A stretch of DNA of 64,000 nt from Parietichytrium sp. I65-24A (lineage: Eukaryota; Sar; Bigyra; Thraustochytrida; Thraustochytriidae), in assembly GCA_012862575.1 (NCBI GenBank), contig BLSF01000017.1:248001-312000 (forward strand), given 5' to 3'. The notes below the pieces were generated by a model. It saw nothing but the letters and a program-made list of their open reading frames with translations. It did not search any database and was not told where the DNA came from. This document shows positions 37,960 through 48,110 of this stretch, one piece after another; within the stretch, counting starts at the first letter, position 1; each line of letters opens with the position of its first letter. A program made the position numbers and the translations under genes.

Positions 37960-40758
37960 ATGGGCAGGCTCATGCGCGTGCTGTGCCTTCACGGCAGCCA
38001 TCAGACGCGAGAGATTTTCCGCACGCGATTGGGTAAACTTCCACGCAAAGCCAAGGACAGCGTCGGGGCTTTCATCTTCGCCGACGGCCCTTACGAGTTG
38101 CCACTCCGCGACGGGGAGGACGTGCCCACTCGCGCTTGGTGGCCCCACACACCGGCCGCCGCCTCGTCGTCATCGTCAACGTCCAATCCAAACTCGACTT
38201 CGGCTGCAAAAGACGCTGACGCTGAACGTTCAGCGTGCTTGGAACTTGCGTTCGAGCAGCTGGCACAAGTATGGGCGCGCGAAGGGCCCTTCGATGGCGT
38301 GTTGGGCTTCAGTATGGGCGCTACGATGGCATGCGCAATGGCGTCTCCTCAGCGGCGTCACGATTTCCCAGGACTGAGGTTTGTATTGGTTGCCGGGGCG
38401 CCAATGCCAACTGGCCGATTGGCGGAAGATTTGTGGGGGTGCAAAGACGCAGAGTTTCAAGTGAGCGACGTGAAGAGCCTGCACATCATGGGGCACGCTG
38501 ACGCAATTGTGCCCGTGGCCAGAAGCATGGCTCTTGCGCAGAGGTTTGAAGGTGCGGAAATCATGGAGCACGAACAGGGGCACTGCTTGCCCATGAATAA
38601 GCCTTCTATGGATGCGTACACAGGTTTTTTGCAGAAAATGAAGGAGCTGATTGACTCGGGATCTGAAAGTGAACAAAATGGAGGTGCTGACGCACCGGGG
38701 ATGCCAGTGGCGGCGAAGGGTAGCGAGAAACCGGCTGAGGATTCCCCTGAGATAATTTGTGCATCAGCGGAGAGCGCGCAGGAGCAAACTGACGAGATGG
38801 AAGCGATAGGGTCAATTTATCCAGATACACTAGACATTCTGCAGGGTGCCCCGGAGAAGGAGGGGGACCCGTGTGCTCGCTTTAAGGTGAGTGTGGCAGG
38901 CGGCCCACTCAAAGTCTCGCTACTCATTCAGTTGCCTCCAGAGTACCCGGCCAACGTTGCTAGCGTGCGGCTCGAGCACAACCACAACATGTTAGACTTT
39001 CCGGTTCAAGCAGAGCGATCATTGCTTGCTCACATCAAGTCAGAGATGGAGTCTCAGGCAGGGATGCCCTGTGCGTACTCTGCGATCTCGGCAGCAGAGG
39101 CCTGGCTCTCTGATCCGTCCAATCTCGAGACCGCCAAAGCCCAAGCTCCTAGCCCCTCGGCCAAAACAGAGGCGTCTGCAGTAGCAGACACAGTAGAAGG
39201 TGAGGCAGATGAATTTACGAATGTCAAGATTTGGGAAGAGGAGGACGAGGCTCGTGAGGCTGAGATGGTGGCTATTGCAACCGCTGAAGCATGCGAAAAC
39301 GTCCGCAGCCGTCTTAAGAGCAATCGTCAAGATGCTGGCCAGGTAGCGCTTGCGCGTGGGGTCAAGCGCTTTGTTGTTGGTCTGGTAGGTAAGCCTTCGG
39401 CTGGAAAGAGCACCTTTTTCAACTGTGTGACTCGATTGCAAAACGAGGCCAAGGTGGCTGCGCACCCTTTTACAACCATCGAGCCCAACTATGGAACCGG
39501 CTGGTGGGTATCTCTTGACAAGGATGATCAGCTTTCTGAGCCCTCCACAGATGAAATTGCGCGACATGGCCGGGACGCCCAAGGTCGGCGCCTGCTTCCA
39601 CTGCTCATTAAGGACGTGGCTGGACTCATTCCAGGCGCGTACAAGGGTCAAGGCAAAGGGAACCGTTTCCTGAATGATCTGTGTGACGCCGATGTTCTAA
39701 TTCATGTTGTTGACGTGAGTGGCTCATCCGATAAGAACGGGGTGGCTGTGCTCGCCAACGATGCGAGCGCATCGAATGCTGCGCAGGATATTCGTTGGGT
39801 TCGGGAGGAGCTTCACCGTTGGATATTTGGAAACGTATCTGGGAAATGGCAGTCAGTGGTACGGTACCACAGGGCTTCGGAAAAGGCTGCCGAGGATCGT
39901 CTGATGGCGCTGTTCTCCGGATACCAGGGTTCCAAGAGCGCCGTCAAGGCTGCCGCCTTTCGCGCCAACCTGGACACGAACTCCACGATTACCTGGACCA
40001 GACAAGATTTGCACCGCCTCGTAGCCCACTTTCTAAGTGTTCGATTTCCGATGTGCTTGGCTCTCAACAAAGCCGACAAAGTGTACTCTGATGCCAGTAT
40101 GATGCACAAGATTGTAGAGGCACAGGAAAATGCGGCATCGCAAGGGTACCTTGCAGTGACCTGCAGTGCGATGGTGGAGACGTCCTTACTGGCATTTGCG
40201 AAGGCAGGCGGGGCTCGATACGATCTTGGAGCGACAGAGTTTCAGCTCACAAGCAAGGAGAAGTGCCTTGAGATGGTAAAGAAGGACGAAAACAAGTTGA
40301 AAGCTGTAGTGGAGAATGCCGAGCGAGTTTTCAAGCACCTGAATGGGACAGGAGTTTTGGACTGTATAACACAAGCTGTCCTTCTTCGACAGCCTGTTCT
40401 CGTATTTCCAGTGGGAGACGTAAAGACAGGCGTGCCGATCTTGAGCAAACAGCAAGGATCTGTTCGGCCAAAGGAGAAAGATCAAAATTCCTGCTTTCGC
40501 GATTGCATCCAAGCCCTGCCAGGGTCAACCGTGGAAGACATTTTCACAGCTTTGAAGAAAGGCGTTATTGAAGACTTTAGGCTAGACGGCGAGTTTATTC
40601 GCGCGGAAGCAACTTGTCGAAAACCGGGCGGACCTATCCGGCAGGTAGGCAAGGACGCGCTCCTGGACGAAAGCATCTGTGTCTTGCGACTAATGACTAA
40701 TAAAAAGCCTGTCTGGCAGCACAAGTATGCAAATGCAAATGCAAATGCAAATGAATAA
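37960..40758 (+). CDS. FSH1 serine hydrolase - RWD domain - Ygr210/Obg-type GTPase triple fusion, 932 aa
   Basis: First ATG at 37960 (the frame opens at a GTG, 37921). Residues 1-230 are an FSH1-type alpha/beta hydrolase: VLCLHGSHQT, nucleophile elbow GFSMG (Ser118), Asp181 in GHADAIVP and His208 in EQGHCLP, so the triad is intact. Residues about 275-385 are an RWD domain (EQTDEMEAIGSIYPD, LPPEYPANVASVRL). From about 470 there is a GTPase: P-loop GLVGKPSAGKST (about 475-485), switch II DVAGLIPGAYKGQGKG (about 552) and NKAD (about 703), which predicts guanine specificity. It ends with a TGS-like region (FRDCIQALPGSTVEDIF ... KDALLDES). This is the Ygr210 branch of the Obg/YchF family. The last codons are a short Asn-Ala repeat from an AAATGC expansion. 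RWD domains bind Gcn1-type partners, so a translation link is inferred. Confidence 0.88.
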   Translation: MGRLMRVLCLHGSHQTREIFRTRLGKLPRKAKDSVGAFIFADGPYELPLRDGEDVPTRAWWPHTPAAASSSSSTSNPNSTSAAKDADAERSACLELAFEQLAQVWAREGPFDGVLGFSMGATMACAMASPQRRHDFPGLRFVLVAGAPMPTGRLAEDLWGCKDAEFQVSDVKSLHIMGHADAIVPVARSMALAQRFEGAEIMEHEQGHCLPMNKPSMDAYTGFLQKMKELIDSGSESEQNGGADAPGMPVAAKGSEKPAEDSPEIICASAESAQEQTDEMEAIGSIYPDTLDILQGAPEKEGDPCARFKVSVAGGPLKVSLLIQLPPEYPANVASVRLEHNHNMLDFPVQAERSLLAHIKSEMESQAGMPCAYSAISAAEAWLSDPSNLETAKAQAPSPSAKTEASAVADTVEGEADEFTNVKIWEEEDEAREAEMVAIATAEACENVRSRLKSNRQDAGQVALARGVKRFVVGLVGKPSAGKSTFFNCVTRLQNEAKVAAHPFTTIEPNYGTGWWVSLDKDDQLSEPSTDEIARHGRDAQGRRLLPLLIKDVAGLIPGAYKGQGKGNRFLNDLCDADVLIHVVDVSGSSDKNGVAVLANDASASNAAQDIRWVREELHRWIFGNVSGKWQSVVRYHRASEKAAEDRLMALFSGYQGSKSAVKAAAFRANLDTNSTITWTRQDLHRLVAHFLSVRFPMCLALNKADKVYSDASMMHKIVEAQENAASQGYLAVTCSAMVETSLLAFAKAGGARYDLGATEFQLTSKEKCLEMVKKDENKLKAVVENAERVFKHLNGTGVLDCITQAVLLRQPVLVFPVGDVKTGVPILSKQQGSVRPKEKDQNSCFRDCIQALPGSTVEDIFTALKKGVIEDFRLDGEFIRAEATCRKPGGPIRQVGKDALLDESICVLRLMTNKKPVWQHKYANANANANE
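40725..40757 (+). repeat. AAATGC hexamer repeat at the 3' end of the fusion gene
   Basis: Four to five AAATGC units inside the last codons encode alternating Asn-Ala before a Glu and the TAA stop. Confidence 0.85.
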
Positions 40759-40932
40759 CCGAAAATGATGTAGCCATGAGATATTGTGAAAGTTATTCTT
40801 GTACTCGAGTACCAAAATTTATATATTGAAGGCCTAGAAAGAATGCAAACACTCTGAATTCTGTCCTTTCGAAAACATGTGGTGGGAGTATAAATATTAC
40901 CGTGCAACGCACTTTTTTCTCCTTCCGCGACT

Positions 40933-42151
40933 CTACAGACTGGAGATGAGCGCAGTCTTTTGGCGAAGAGTCTCAATAGCCTCTGCCATCATGCTCTCAA
41001 CGATTTCGGCCGCTGGCTTCACGTCGTGAATAGTCTCGCATCCCTGGCCAAAGAGCATTGGGAAGTTCTTCGCAAAGCTGAAGTTTGAGTTTTCTTGCTG
41101 CGCCTTTTTGAAGTCGAAGTTGAATGGCACGATTCCCTTCTCGCAAAGCTCTGCGATTTCATCCTTTCTTCTCGTTTCCCAGTCGTTCACGTACTCGGAT
41201 TTGAAGCAGCGGAGCGGACGACCTGAAAATATCAGGGTTCGCATGGTATCCAAAGATCCCGCCTTCACCAAGGTTTCTTTATGGCGGTCGGATGCATGGG
41301 ATTCCACGCTTGCAACGAACCTGGTGCCCACCCAGACACCCGTTGCACCGAGGCTCAGCGCTGCAGCCACTCCCTTGCCATCTGAAATGCCTCCAGCTCC
41401 GACAACAAGAATCGGCGATCCGTCCAACTTTGAAGTTTTGCCCCTGCACCTCTCAACGCAAGCTGGAATAAGAGGGAAGGTGTCAATTTCTCCGGTGTGG
41501 CCGCCTCCAGAGGAACCTTGACAAATAATGATGTCTGCGCCCGCTTCAAGAGCTTTGTCAACGTGCTTTGGTGCACCGACCATGTTTGCTGTAATAACAG
41601 GACCAAGCAATGTCAGCATATAAGCTCACTGCGACAAGTCAAACCGACACGTTCTGACGACTTACCGATTGGGATGCCGGCGGCGTGAAGCTTTTCCACT
41701 GCCCATGGCGGACATACACCGACTGCCACCACGAAAATGGCAGCCTTTTCTTCGATGACAATATCAATGAGCTCCGGCAGTTTTCCGTGAGTGTAATCGT
41801 GGTTGGTCTTGCGTGCCCCGTCACCGATTTTCGGAATCGCAAGATCCACTCCGAAGGGAAGGTTCTTACCTCCAAAGTGCTTCTTGATATCCGCAATCTC
41901 CTTTCGAAGGACCTTCGGGGAAAGCGTCAACCCGCCAATCGTCCCGATGCCGCTGTGTGCGTGCCCCGAGCCTTGTCAGTCTCCGTAACCTCCCACCAAA
42001 CCTTCACCTATCAGCGCGCGCCAACTTACCCAGCGAGCGACACTGCCGCTACAAGATCCGCATGGGCAACCCCAGACATGCCGGCGAGCATGATCGGGTA
42101 CTTGATCCCGAGCTTCTCCGTGAGAGGCGTCTTGATAGTCTCGCTCGGCAT
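40933..42151 (-). CDS. Nitronate monooxygenase / NPD family flavoprotein, 354 aa
   Basis: Three exons: 42151-42030, 41952-41666 and 41588-40933. Two 77-nt GT-AG introns join in phases 2 and 1, giving 355 codons with stop. The spliced product has the NPD/IMPDH-like TIM-barrel order: TPLTEKLGIKYPIMLAGMSG at the N terminus, SLAGGIGTIGG across the first junction, GVDLAIPK, then (after the second junction) IPIGANMVGAPKHV. The FMN phosphate-binding and catalytic part has GSSGGGHTGE, with the active-site His region, and GAGGISDGKGVAAALSLGA plus GTRF. These FMN enzymes oxidise alkyl nitronates such as propionate-3-nitronate to detoxify them. The gene is convergent with the fusion gene, about 175 nt away. 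The frame opens at a TTG further upstream; 42151 is the ATG. Confidence 0.92.
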
Positions 42152-43197
42152 CTTGCTAGCCTTCCTGCCCTTTTTCCACCTCCACCCCCTTCTCCGTTCG
42201 CTAAAGCGTGGTACGTGAGCCTTCTCAAACGCCTGCAACTTGCCTGCGTCGATGCAATCTCGGTCTGCTGAGTGCCGTGCTGCTCTTGCCAGAGATAGTG
42301 TCGGACTTGGACTTTGTCCAAGTTACTGACCCGAAAGATCAAAACAACATTCACAATCAGTAATGGTACTCGAGTAATGCCCATTTGCACAATCGTCGAT
42401 CAATCTTCTGATCAATCAGTCAATTGATCGATCAAACTATCATTCCAATTTGCGCTTGACAGTGGTGTTGGCCTTTTGATGAAAAGATCAATTCAGTTTA
42501 CTTCATTCTCTGTCATCTCGTGGAAGGGACAGTTGGCCTTGCTCCTTCAAGTTCATGTTCAAGTTTGAGTCCCTCCTGTGAAGTGAGTTGGACGACTGTA
42601 ATGAATCTCCTTATGGTGCCGGGTACAGAAAATCCACAGCTGCGTTGCGCATTCATACGTTTCCTATTTCCAAATCATTGAGTTGATTGAAACATAGCTT
42701 GTTTCCAATGTTTCCAATCAGAGAAGAGATTGACTGTGTGATCTGTGTTACTGTTCTGACAATGTGGACAGCCTCGTCAAACACATCGCATCGCATTGCA
42801 TCACATCGCGCTCGTCAGAATTGTCAGAATCGTCAGACCGACCTTTGCTTCTTTTTACTTTCGATGACCTTTGTCCTACTTCCCGCAGAACCCTTTTTTC
42901 GTTCCCCTTCCCTCATGCATAGAGCGTTTCCCGAGGAGCCACGCGCGAGACTCTGACGCAGCGGGTTCGGCTGGAAGGTTTGCTATTAGAGCGTGTATCG
43001 AGGAAAGGGGCTCCGGACTCTGTCGTCTCCTGGTGCGAACACAGGTGTGCGGGAATTGCATGAAAATCGCTGGCTGGCGTGCAAGAAAAGTGCGGGTTGG
43101 GAAGTGGAGAGTAGATGTTAGCAAAGGAGTGAGAAGACAAGAGCAGGTATTGGAAGAGAGCTGAGGCGAAGGAAGTGGGTTCAGGCACACTGGGAAG
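42152..43197. other. Divergent intergenic region
   Basis: About 1 kb between nitronate monooxygenase and deoxyhypusine synthase. It has GATCAATC-type repeats (42395-42440) and CATCGCATTG-like repeats (42785-42812). No credible coding frame or RNA. Confidence 0.5.
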
Positions 43198-44355
43198 ATG
43201 GACAACACGGTGCCAGAAAAGTTCGCGGAGACAGTGCCTGAGAAGGGCAGCGTGCCGGCCAAGGCTTCCGAGGCAGTGTTGGTGGTGACAGAAGAGATTC
43301 CGGACTCGGAAGTTGTGAAAGGATACGACTTCAATGAGGGCATCGACTACGATAAGCTGCTGGAGTCATACAGGAGAGTGGGGTTGCAGAGCACCAACCT
43401 GGGCCTCGCGATTGAGGAGATAGACAAGATGCTCAAGTGGAGGTTGAGCGACGAACCAGTGAATGCAGACGATGATGAGCAGACGGAAGAGGAGCGCAGC
43501 AAAGTGAAGTGCACGATCTTTCTCTCGTACACTTCGAACTTCATCTCCTCTGGGATGCGCGAGACTCTGCGATTCCTTGTGCAGCACAAGATGGTGGATT
43601 GCATCGTTACCACGGCTGGTGGTATTGAGGAAGACTTTATCAAGTGCCTGGCTCCGACTTACATGGGCAGCTTTGAGCTCGGCGGAAAAGAGCTCCGGCT
43701 CAAGGGTTTGAATCGCATTGGCAACATGCTTGTTCCAAATAGCAACTACTGCAAGTTTGAGGACTGGTTCAATCCCATCCTCGACCAATTGCTGGAGGAG
43801 CAGAACACAACCGGAGTGGTTTGGACTCCCTCCACGATCATCCACCGGCTCGGCAAAGAAATCAACGACCCTTCATCTGTGTACTACTGGGCATACAAGA
43901 ACGACATTCCGGTGTTTTGCCCCGCACTCACGGACGGCAGCCTTGGTGACATGATCTACTTTCACTCGTACAAGAATCCTGGCTTGATCGTAGATATTGC
44001 AGGGGACATTCGTCGCATCAATGACATTGCCTTGCGCGCAAAAAAGACGGGTATGATCATTCTTGGCGGCGGAGTTGTCAAACATCATGTTTGCAATGCG
44101 AATCTGATGCGCAATGGTGCCGACTTTTCTGTCTTCATCAACACCGGGAGTGAATTTGACGGCAGCGACTCTGGCGCGCGCCCCGACGAGGCCGTTTCGT
44201 GGGGAAAAGTCAAAATCAACAGCAGGCCGGTTAAGCTCTACTGCGAGGCATCTCTAGTGTTTCCGATCATCGTTGCACAAACGTTTGCCAAACACCATTT
44301 TGCGCGCTTGGCAGCAGAGAAGGAAACCGCCGAACAGGCACCTGAGAAGAAGTAG
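43198..44355 (+). CDS. DHPS: Deoxyhypusine synthase, 385 aa
   Basis: Transfers the aminobutyl group of spermidine to a lysine of the eIF5A precursor, the first step of hypusine formation. The sequence carries the family landmarks: [17 protein letters not shown] near the N terminus; [20 protein letters not shown] (NAD site); [88 protein letters not shown]; and the catalytic lysine in WGKVKIN (Lys337). It ends with [13 protein letters not shown]. Length and order match eukaryotic enzymes, with a Glu/Lys-rich C-terminal extension. No motif is missing. The start is an ATG and the gene is intronless. Confidence 0.97.
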   Translation: MDNTVPEKFAETVPEKGSVPAKASEAVLVVTEEIPDSEVVKGYDFNEGIDYDKLLESYRRVGLQSTNLGLAIEEIDKMLKWRLSDEPVNADDDEQTEEERSKVKCTIFLSYTSNFISSGMRETLRFLVQHKMVDCIVTTAGGIEEDFIKCLAPTYMGSFELGGKELRLKGLNRIGNMLVPNSNYCKFEDWFNPILDQLLEEQNTTGVVWTPSTIIHRLGKEINDPSSVYYWAYKNDIPVFCPALTDGSLGDMIYFHSYKNPGLIVDIAGDIRRINDIALRAKKTGMIILGGGVVKHHVCNANLMRNGADFSVFINTGSEFDGSDSGARPDEAVSWGKVKINSRPVKLYCEASLVFPIIVAQTFAKHHFARLAAEKETAEQAPEKK

Positions 44356-45009
44356 GCCCGGGAATTTGAATTCTGAATCTGATGGCATCTGATGTATCGC
44401 TGCTTTGGTAGAGCTGACTCAAGATAGGTTAGGCGATAGTTGTGCATGCTGCTTGTAAATCACCAGCGAGTGAACACATTCATTTCTTCATACAAAAAAC
44501 AAACTCATTTGGCATTTGGTTGTACACCAACAAGCATTTCGTCCTTCCCAAGTAAAACGGGATCTGTATGCTTATGGGTGTGTGATTGTTTTCCATGAGA
44601 AGGAAACCGCAGAGAGAACCGAGAACCCAAATACAATCTCTGGAAGAAATTAGGGGCGAATCGAGATCCTTGTCATCGTAACCTGGTCGAAACAAACACT
44701 CAAGAGCTGATTCTCACAATGTAAGTAAGCAAAAAAGACATGAAGGAAGAAACAAATATTTTCATGGGGGTATTCTATTCGACGCTCTTGCCAGGAAGGT
44801 CAATTGATTTCAGTTTGTTTTCATGTTGCTTCTGCAGGGCGAAGCAAACTTAAAAGCTTGAGCCGCTCGACAAGTACACGCTTGGGATATGATGCTACAC
44901 AGAGCAGACGTTCGGCTCCCTGCCACCTTTACGACAAAGGAGCGGAATAGCAATGCCCGCCCTGTCGCCACAAGGGAGAACGGGAAGCCAGAACACACAA
45001 TAACACGAA
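44356..45009. other. Intergenic region between convergent genes
   Basis: About 650 nt, AT-richer. The short frames are unconvincing; it presumably holds two 3' UTRs and terminators. Confidence 0.5.
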
Positions 45010-46521
45010 TTACAGCATATCACTCTCTTCGCTCATCAGGGCCTCGATATCCTTCTCGTTGACGCCAGCCTTGCGCATGCGCTCGCGAAGGAGCTGGGGC
45101 TGAACATTCACCGCCCACTTGGAGGAGTTGAGATTTCCGACGCTATCACGGTCTCCAGACTTCTTCGTGGAAATCTTGGCGCTGAGAATGAAGCCTTCTC
45201 CTGCGATAGACTTTGCACGGCTCTTCGTGGAGTCTACGCTCTCTCGCTCTTCCACTTTCTTGCTGAGACGCTTTTCCACGCCTCTGGAGGTGCTGAGACG
45301 CTTGGAGACTTCCTTGGTTACCTTTTGCTTGACAGAAGAGCTCTTGTTGTAGAGGTCAAACTGAGACTTGAGCATCTCATCCTTCTTCTCGCGATGAGCT
45401 TTCTCGGCCTCTTTCTCCTTGAAGTAGTCCATTTTCTCTTCTTCGGTCATGGCTTCAATCTTCGCTGCCTCTGCCTTTTCGGCATCCGAGGCAGCGCGCC
45501 TTTGCTGTTCCACAGCATCTACGACAGAACTATCATCGTCCTCCTCCTCAACTTCCTCCTTTGGCTTGATCTCTTCGTCGGCGTCCATGGTACGGGCGAA
45601 TTGCTCCATGGCATTTGTGAGAGCAGCCTCCTCGCCGGCCTCCTTTGCCTCGGCAGGGTCAGGGTAGGACTCGATAAGCTCCTTGAACAGAAGCTCTACC
45701 TTCGAACCTTCGTACTGGCTCAGCAGGGAGTCGACTTCGCCAACACGCTCAGGAGCGTGTTCCTGGAGGAACTCGGTAAGTATTGCGCGGTTGACGCCAT
45801 TTTCATCGCCCTCGGCGACAGCCTTCGCGAGGTCTTCCATGACGATCACGGTTTCCTCACCAGCGTCATCGTCATCCTCCTCCTCTTCTTCTTCTGCCTC
45901 CGCCTCAGCAACCGACTTGGCTGCTTCCTCCTCCTCTTCTTCTTCTTCTTCTGCCTCAGCGGCAACGGGGGTCTTCTCGATGCGCGCGGAAGGGCTCCTC
46001 ACAGGCGACATGGAAACAGGTCGTACGGACTGGGTGTCGTTGTCGTCGTCGAGTTCTGGTACCGTGTCGAGTGCCTCGAGAGCGGCGCTCATGCGGTCCT
46101 TCTCGGTGCTCTTGTTGTCGCTGAGCTTGCGGGCGGTATTGGCCTGGTAGAACGCAGCGGTCTCCAGCATCTTCTTGGCCATGACGGGGGACACGCTGGG
46201 ATCGAAAGCCTTGGCGGCATTGGACTGGTTCCTGCTCGTCACCAGCGACAGCGCTCTACTGGTCATGTTGTACTTCATGGCGCGCTGCTTGGCCTCTCTC
46301 ACGGCGCGCATCTCCTCCTGCTTCTGGTTCTCCTGCTCGCGGATGGACTTGATCGACAATGCGCGCAAAGTCATGTTGTACCTCGTGGCGCGTGCCCTGG
46401 CCAGCTTGACCGCCTCGCGCTGCTTCTCACGTGCCTCCCTGATCTTTCGCTCCTGCGCCTCTGGCGTCAGTGGCGTGGCCACCGACTGCCACTTGGCCAG
46501 CGTCTCTTTAAACGAGGACAT
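45010..46521 (-). CDS. Acidic, coiled-coil-rich protein of unknown function with duplicated YNMT motif, 503 aa
   Basis: The frame from ATG at 46521 (a GTG lies at 46530) encodes a Lys/Arg/Glu helical N terminus with two similar blocks about 35 residues apart, RATRYNMTLRALS and RAMKYNMTSRALS. Long Glu/Asp/Ala-rich stretches follow (about 195-225 and 300-345), then a basic Ser/Lys-rich region (about 380-460) and the C-terminal block RERMRKAGVNEKDIEALM. Composition suggests an extended, largely disordered or coiled protein. The repeated YNMT-ALS block may be a binding motif. No enzyme domain found. The 405-codon plus-strand frame over the same span mirrors the Glu-rich codons and is a shadow. 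Confidence 0.65.
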   Translation of the reverse strand: MSSFKETLAKWQSVATPLTPEAQERKIREAREKQREAVKLARARATRYNMTLRALSIKSIREQENQKQEEMRAVREAKQRAMKYNMTSRALSLVTSRNQSNAAKAFDPSVSPVMAKKMLETAAFYQANTARKLSDNKSTEKDRMSAALEALDTVPELDDDNDTQSVRPVSMSPVRSPSARIEKTPVAAEAEEEEEEEEEAAKSVAEAEAEEEEEEDDDDAGEETVIVMEDLAKAVAEGDENGVNRAILTEFLQEHAPERVGEVDSLLSQYEGSKVELLFKELIESYPDPAEAKEAGEEAALTNAMEQFARTMDADEEIKPKEEVEEEDDDSSVVDAVEQQRRAASDAEKAEAAKIEAMTEEEKMDYFKEKEAEKAHREKKDEMLKSQFDLYNKSSSVKQKVTKEVSKRLSTSRGVEKRLSKKVEERESVDSTKSRAKSIAGEGFILSAKISTKKSGDRDSVGNLNSSKWAVNVQPQLLRERMRKAGVNEKDIEALMSEESDML

Positions 46522-48110
46522 TCTCCCCACGTAGCCACGTAGATCTCTCTATCTCTCGCAAGATTGCGATCTCCACCTCGGATGTCCTGATGTCCTGTCA
46601 ACCGATCGACCCTTCAACGTGCGCTCCTTCCCTCCGTCTTTCTTTCTTTCTTTCGCTCGTTCGTTCGTTCGTTTTCGTTCGTTCTTAGCTCTGCCTCTGC
46701 GCGATCACTTGCGCTCACTCTCGCGTTCTCTGTCTCTCTCTGTGTCTCTCTCTCTCGCTGCCTTCCTGCTCTGTGCAAAGCTGCTCTGTGCAAATGTGCA
46801 AAGCACACACTAACAGTAAGTCACTCGCCTAACTCACTCACTCACTCACTCACTCCCAAGCACACAGATAGACAGACATAGACAGACAGCGAAACAGTGA
46901 GAGAGAGAGAGAGAGAGAGAGAGCAGGGGATAGGAACGATAGACGAGGCGGGTACTGGTGCTACGGCACTATTACTGGTGACCTATCCTGCGGGATAGGA
47001 GACTTGGAAGTCTTGGAAGAGGGACTTTTCGCAGAGGGGATAGGGAATCGAGCTAGCGTTGACAGTGAGACTTCCAACTTTACACACCCGGTACACCCGG
47101 TACTAGTAAACAGGTAGTGAGGATTACCTTCCGGCGGTCGACCCAGGGCTTGGTTATTCATGGCGTGCGGAATGTAAGACAATCAATCAAAGAAAATCAA
47201 TGAACATTGTTCAATCAATGGGAAAGATTGCGCTGATCGTTGGCTTCCCTAAAATTTTCAAGGACGAGGGCAGAGCTTTCGCGAGCAGGTGTTGCAGGTA
47301 GGTGTTGTCGCCGCTGCCAACTTGGTTGACATGTGAATGATGCGAGTTGGTACTACTTGGCCGCGAATCCGTGCCGCAATCGTTCTCAGCTCATCTCATC
47401 TCATCTCCCCAGTTCTCCAGCTCTCTATTCTCTCTACACTCTCCTTTCCCCAGCGTGGATAAAGACGACTTCTTCCGAGCCAATCCCAAACCTTCCAAGG
47501 CATTGATTGATCCGATCTTTGATCTTTCCATCTATTCTCCAAGACCTTTTCTGGTTTCTTGTTTTTCTCGTCTCCAATATTCATTCTCCAACAACGCAAT
47601 GCACACCAGGTGCACACCGGAGTGCTACCAATTCTCATATTTGTCGCTACCCGTCGGCCGGGAGGGCTCCATAGTGCACCTTCCTGTATGCTGCCAGCTG
47701 CTACCACACTTGCTAATTAAAATATAAGAGTCCCTGTCCTTTTTTTCTTGGTCACGTGTCCATTCCAAACTCCCAGTCAGTCGCGCTAAGGTTCATGTGG
47801 TCCATGGTCTCCACTGTCTCCACTCGACGTGACTTGCACGCCTTCGTTATGCGTCAATGAGTCTTGAAAACCCTTGACAAATATTGAACTCTCTTGAGAT
47901 ATCTTGAAAGAATCGCAAAGCCCACTATCTCTCACTGTTCAATCGAATCAATCAATCAATCTATGTTTCGTCGCAGTGGGCATCAGTGGGCGGTCGCCGT
48001 GGCGGACTGAGAAGCTTAGAGAGTACATACAGTCGCGTTGCAAGTTGCAAGTTGCAAGTTGTAAGTTATAAGTTACAAACTTTGCAAGCACAAGTCACGA
48101 TAGTTCCATA
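46522..48110. other. Divergent intergenic region rich in microsatellites
   Basis: About 1.6 kb. CT/TTTC runs (46635-46760), a TCAC array (46831-46855), a (GA)n run (46899-46923), a CTCAT repeat (47387-47406) and an AGTTGCA repeat (48039-48077) just before the next start codon. The 126-codon frame at 47347 has no recognisable content. Confidence 0.55.
48039..48077. repeat. GTTGCAA heptamer repeat immediately upstream of the NUDT19-like gene
   Basis: About five units of (G/A)TTGCAA decaying into GTTGTAA and GTTATAA, ending 34 nt before the ATG at 48111. Confidence 0.75.

Noticed and set aside
45325-46542. 405-codon plus-strand frame
   Set aside because: It is antisense to the acidic coiled protein and consists of Leu/Ser/His runs that mirror Glu/Asp/Ala codons.
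47347-47727. 126-codon plus-strand frame
   Set aside because: Ser/Pro/Leu-rich intergenic frame beginning among CTCAT repeats, with no start context or domain.
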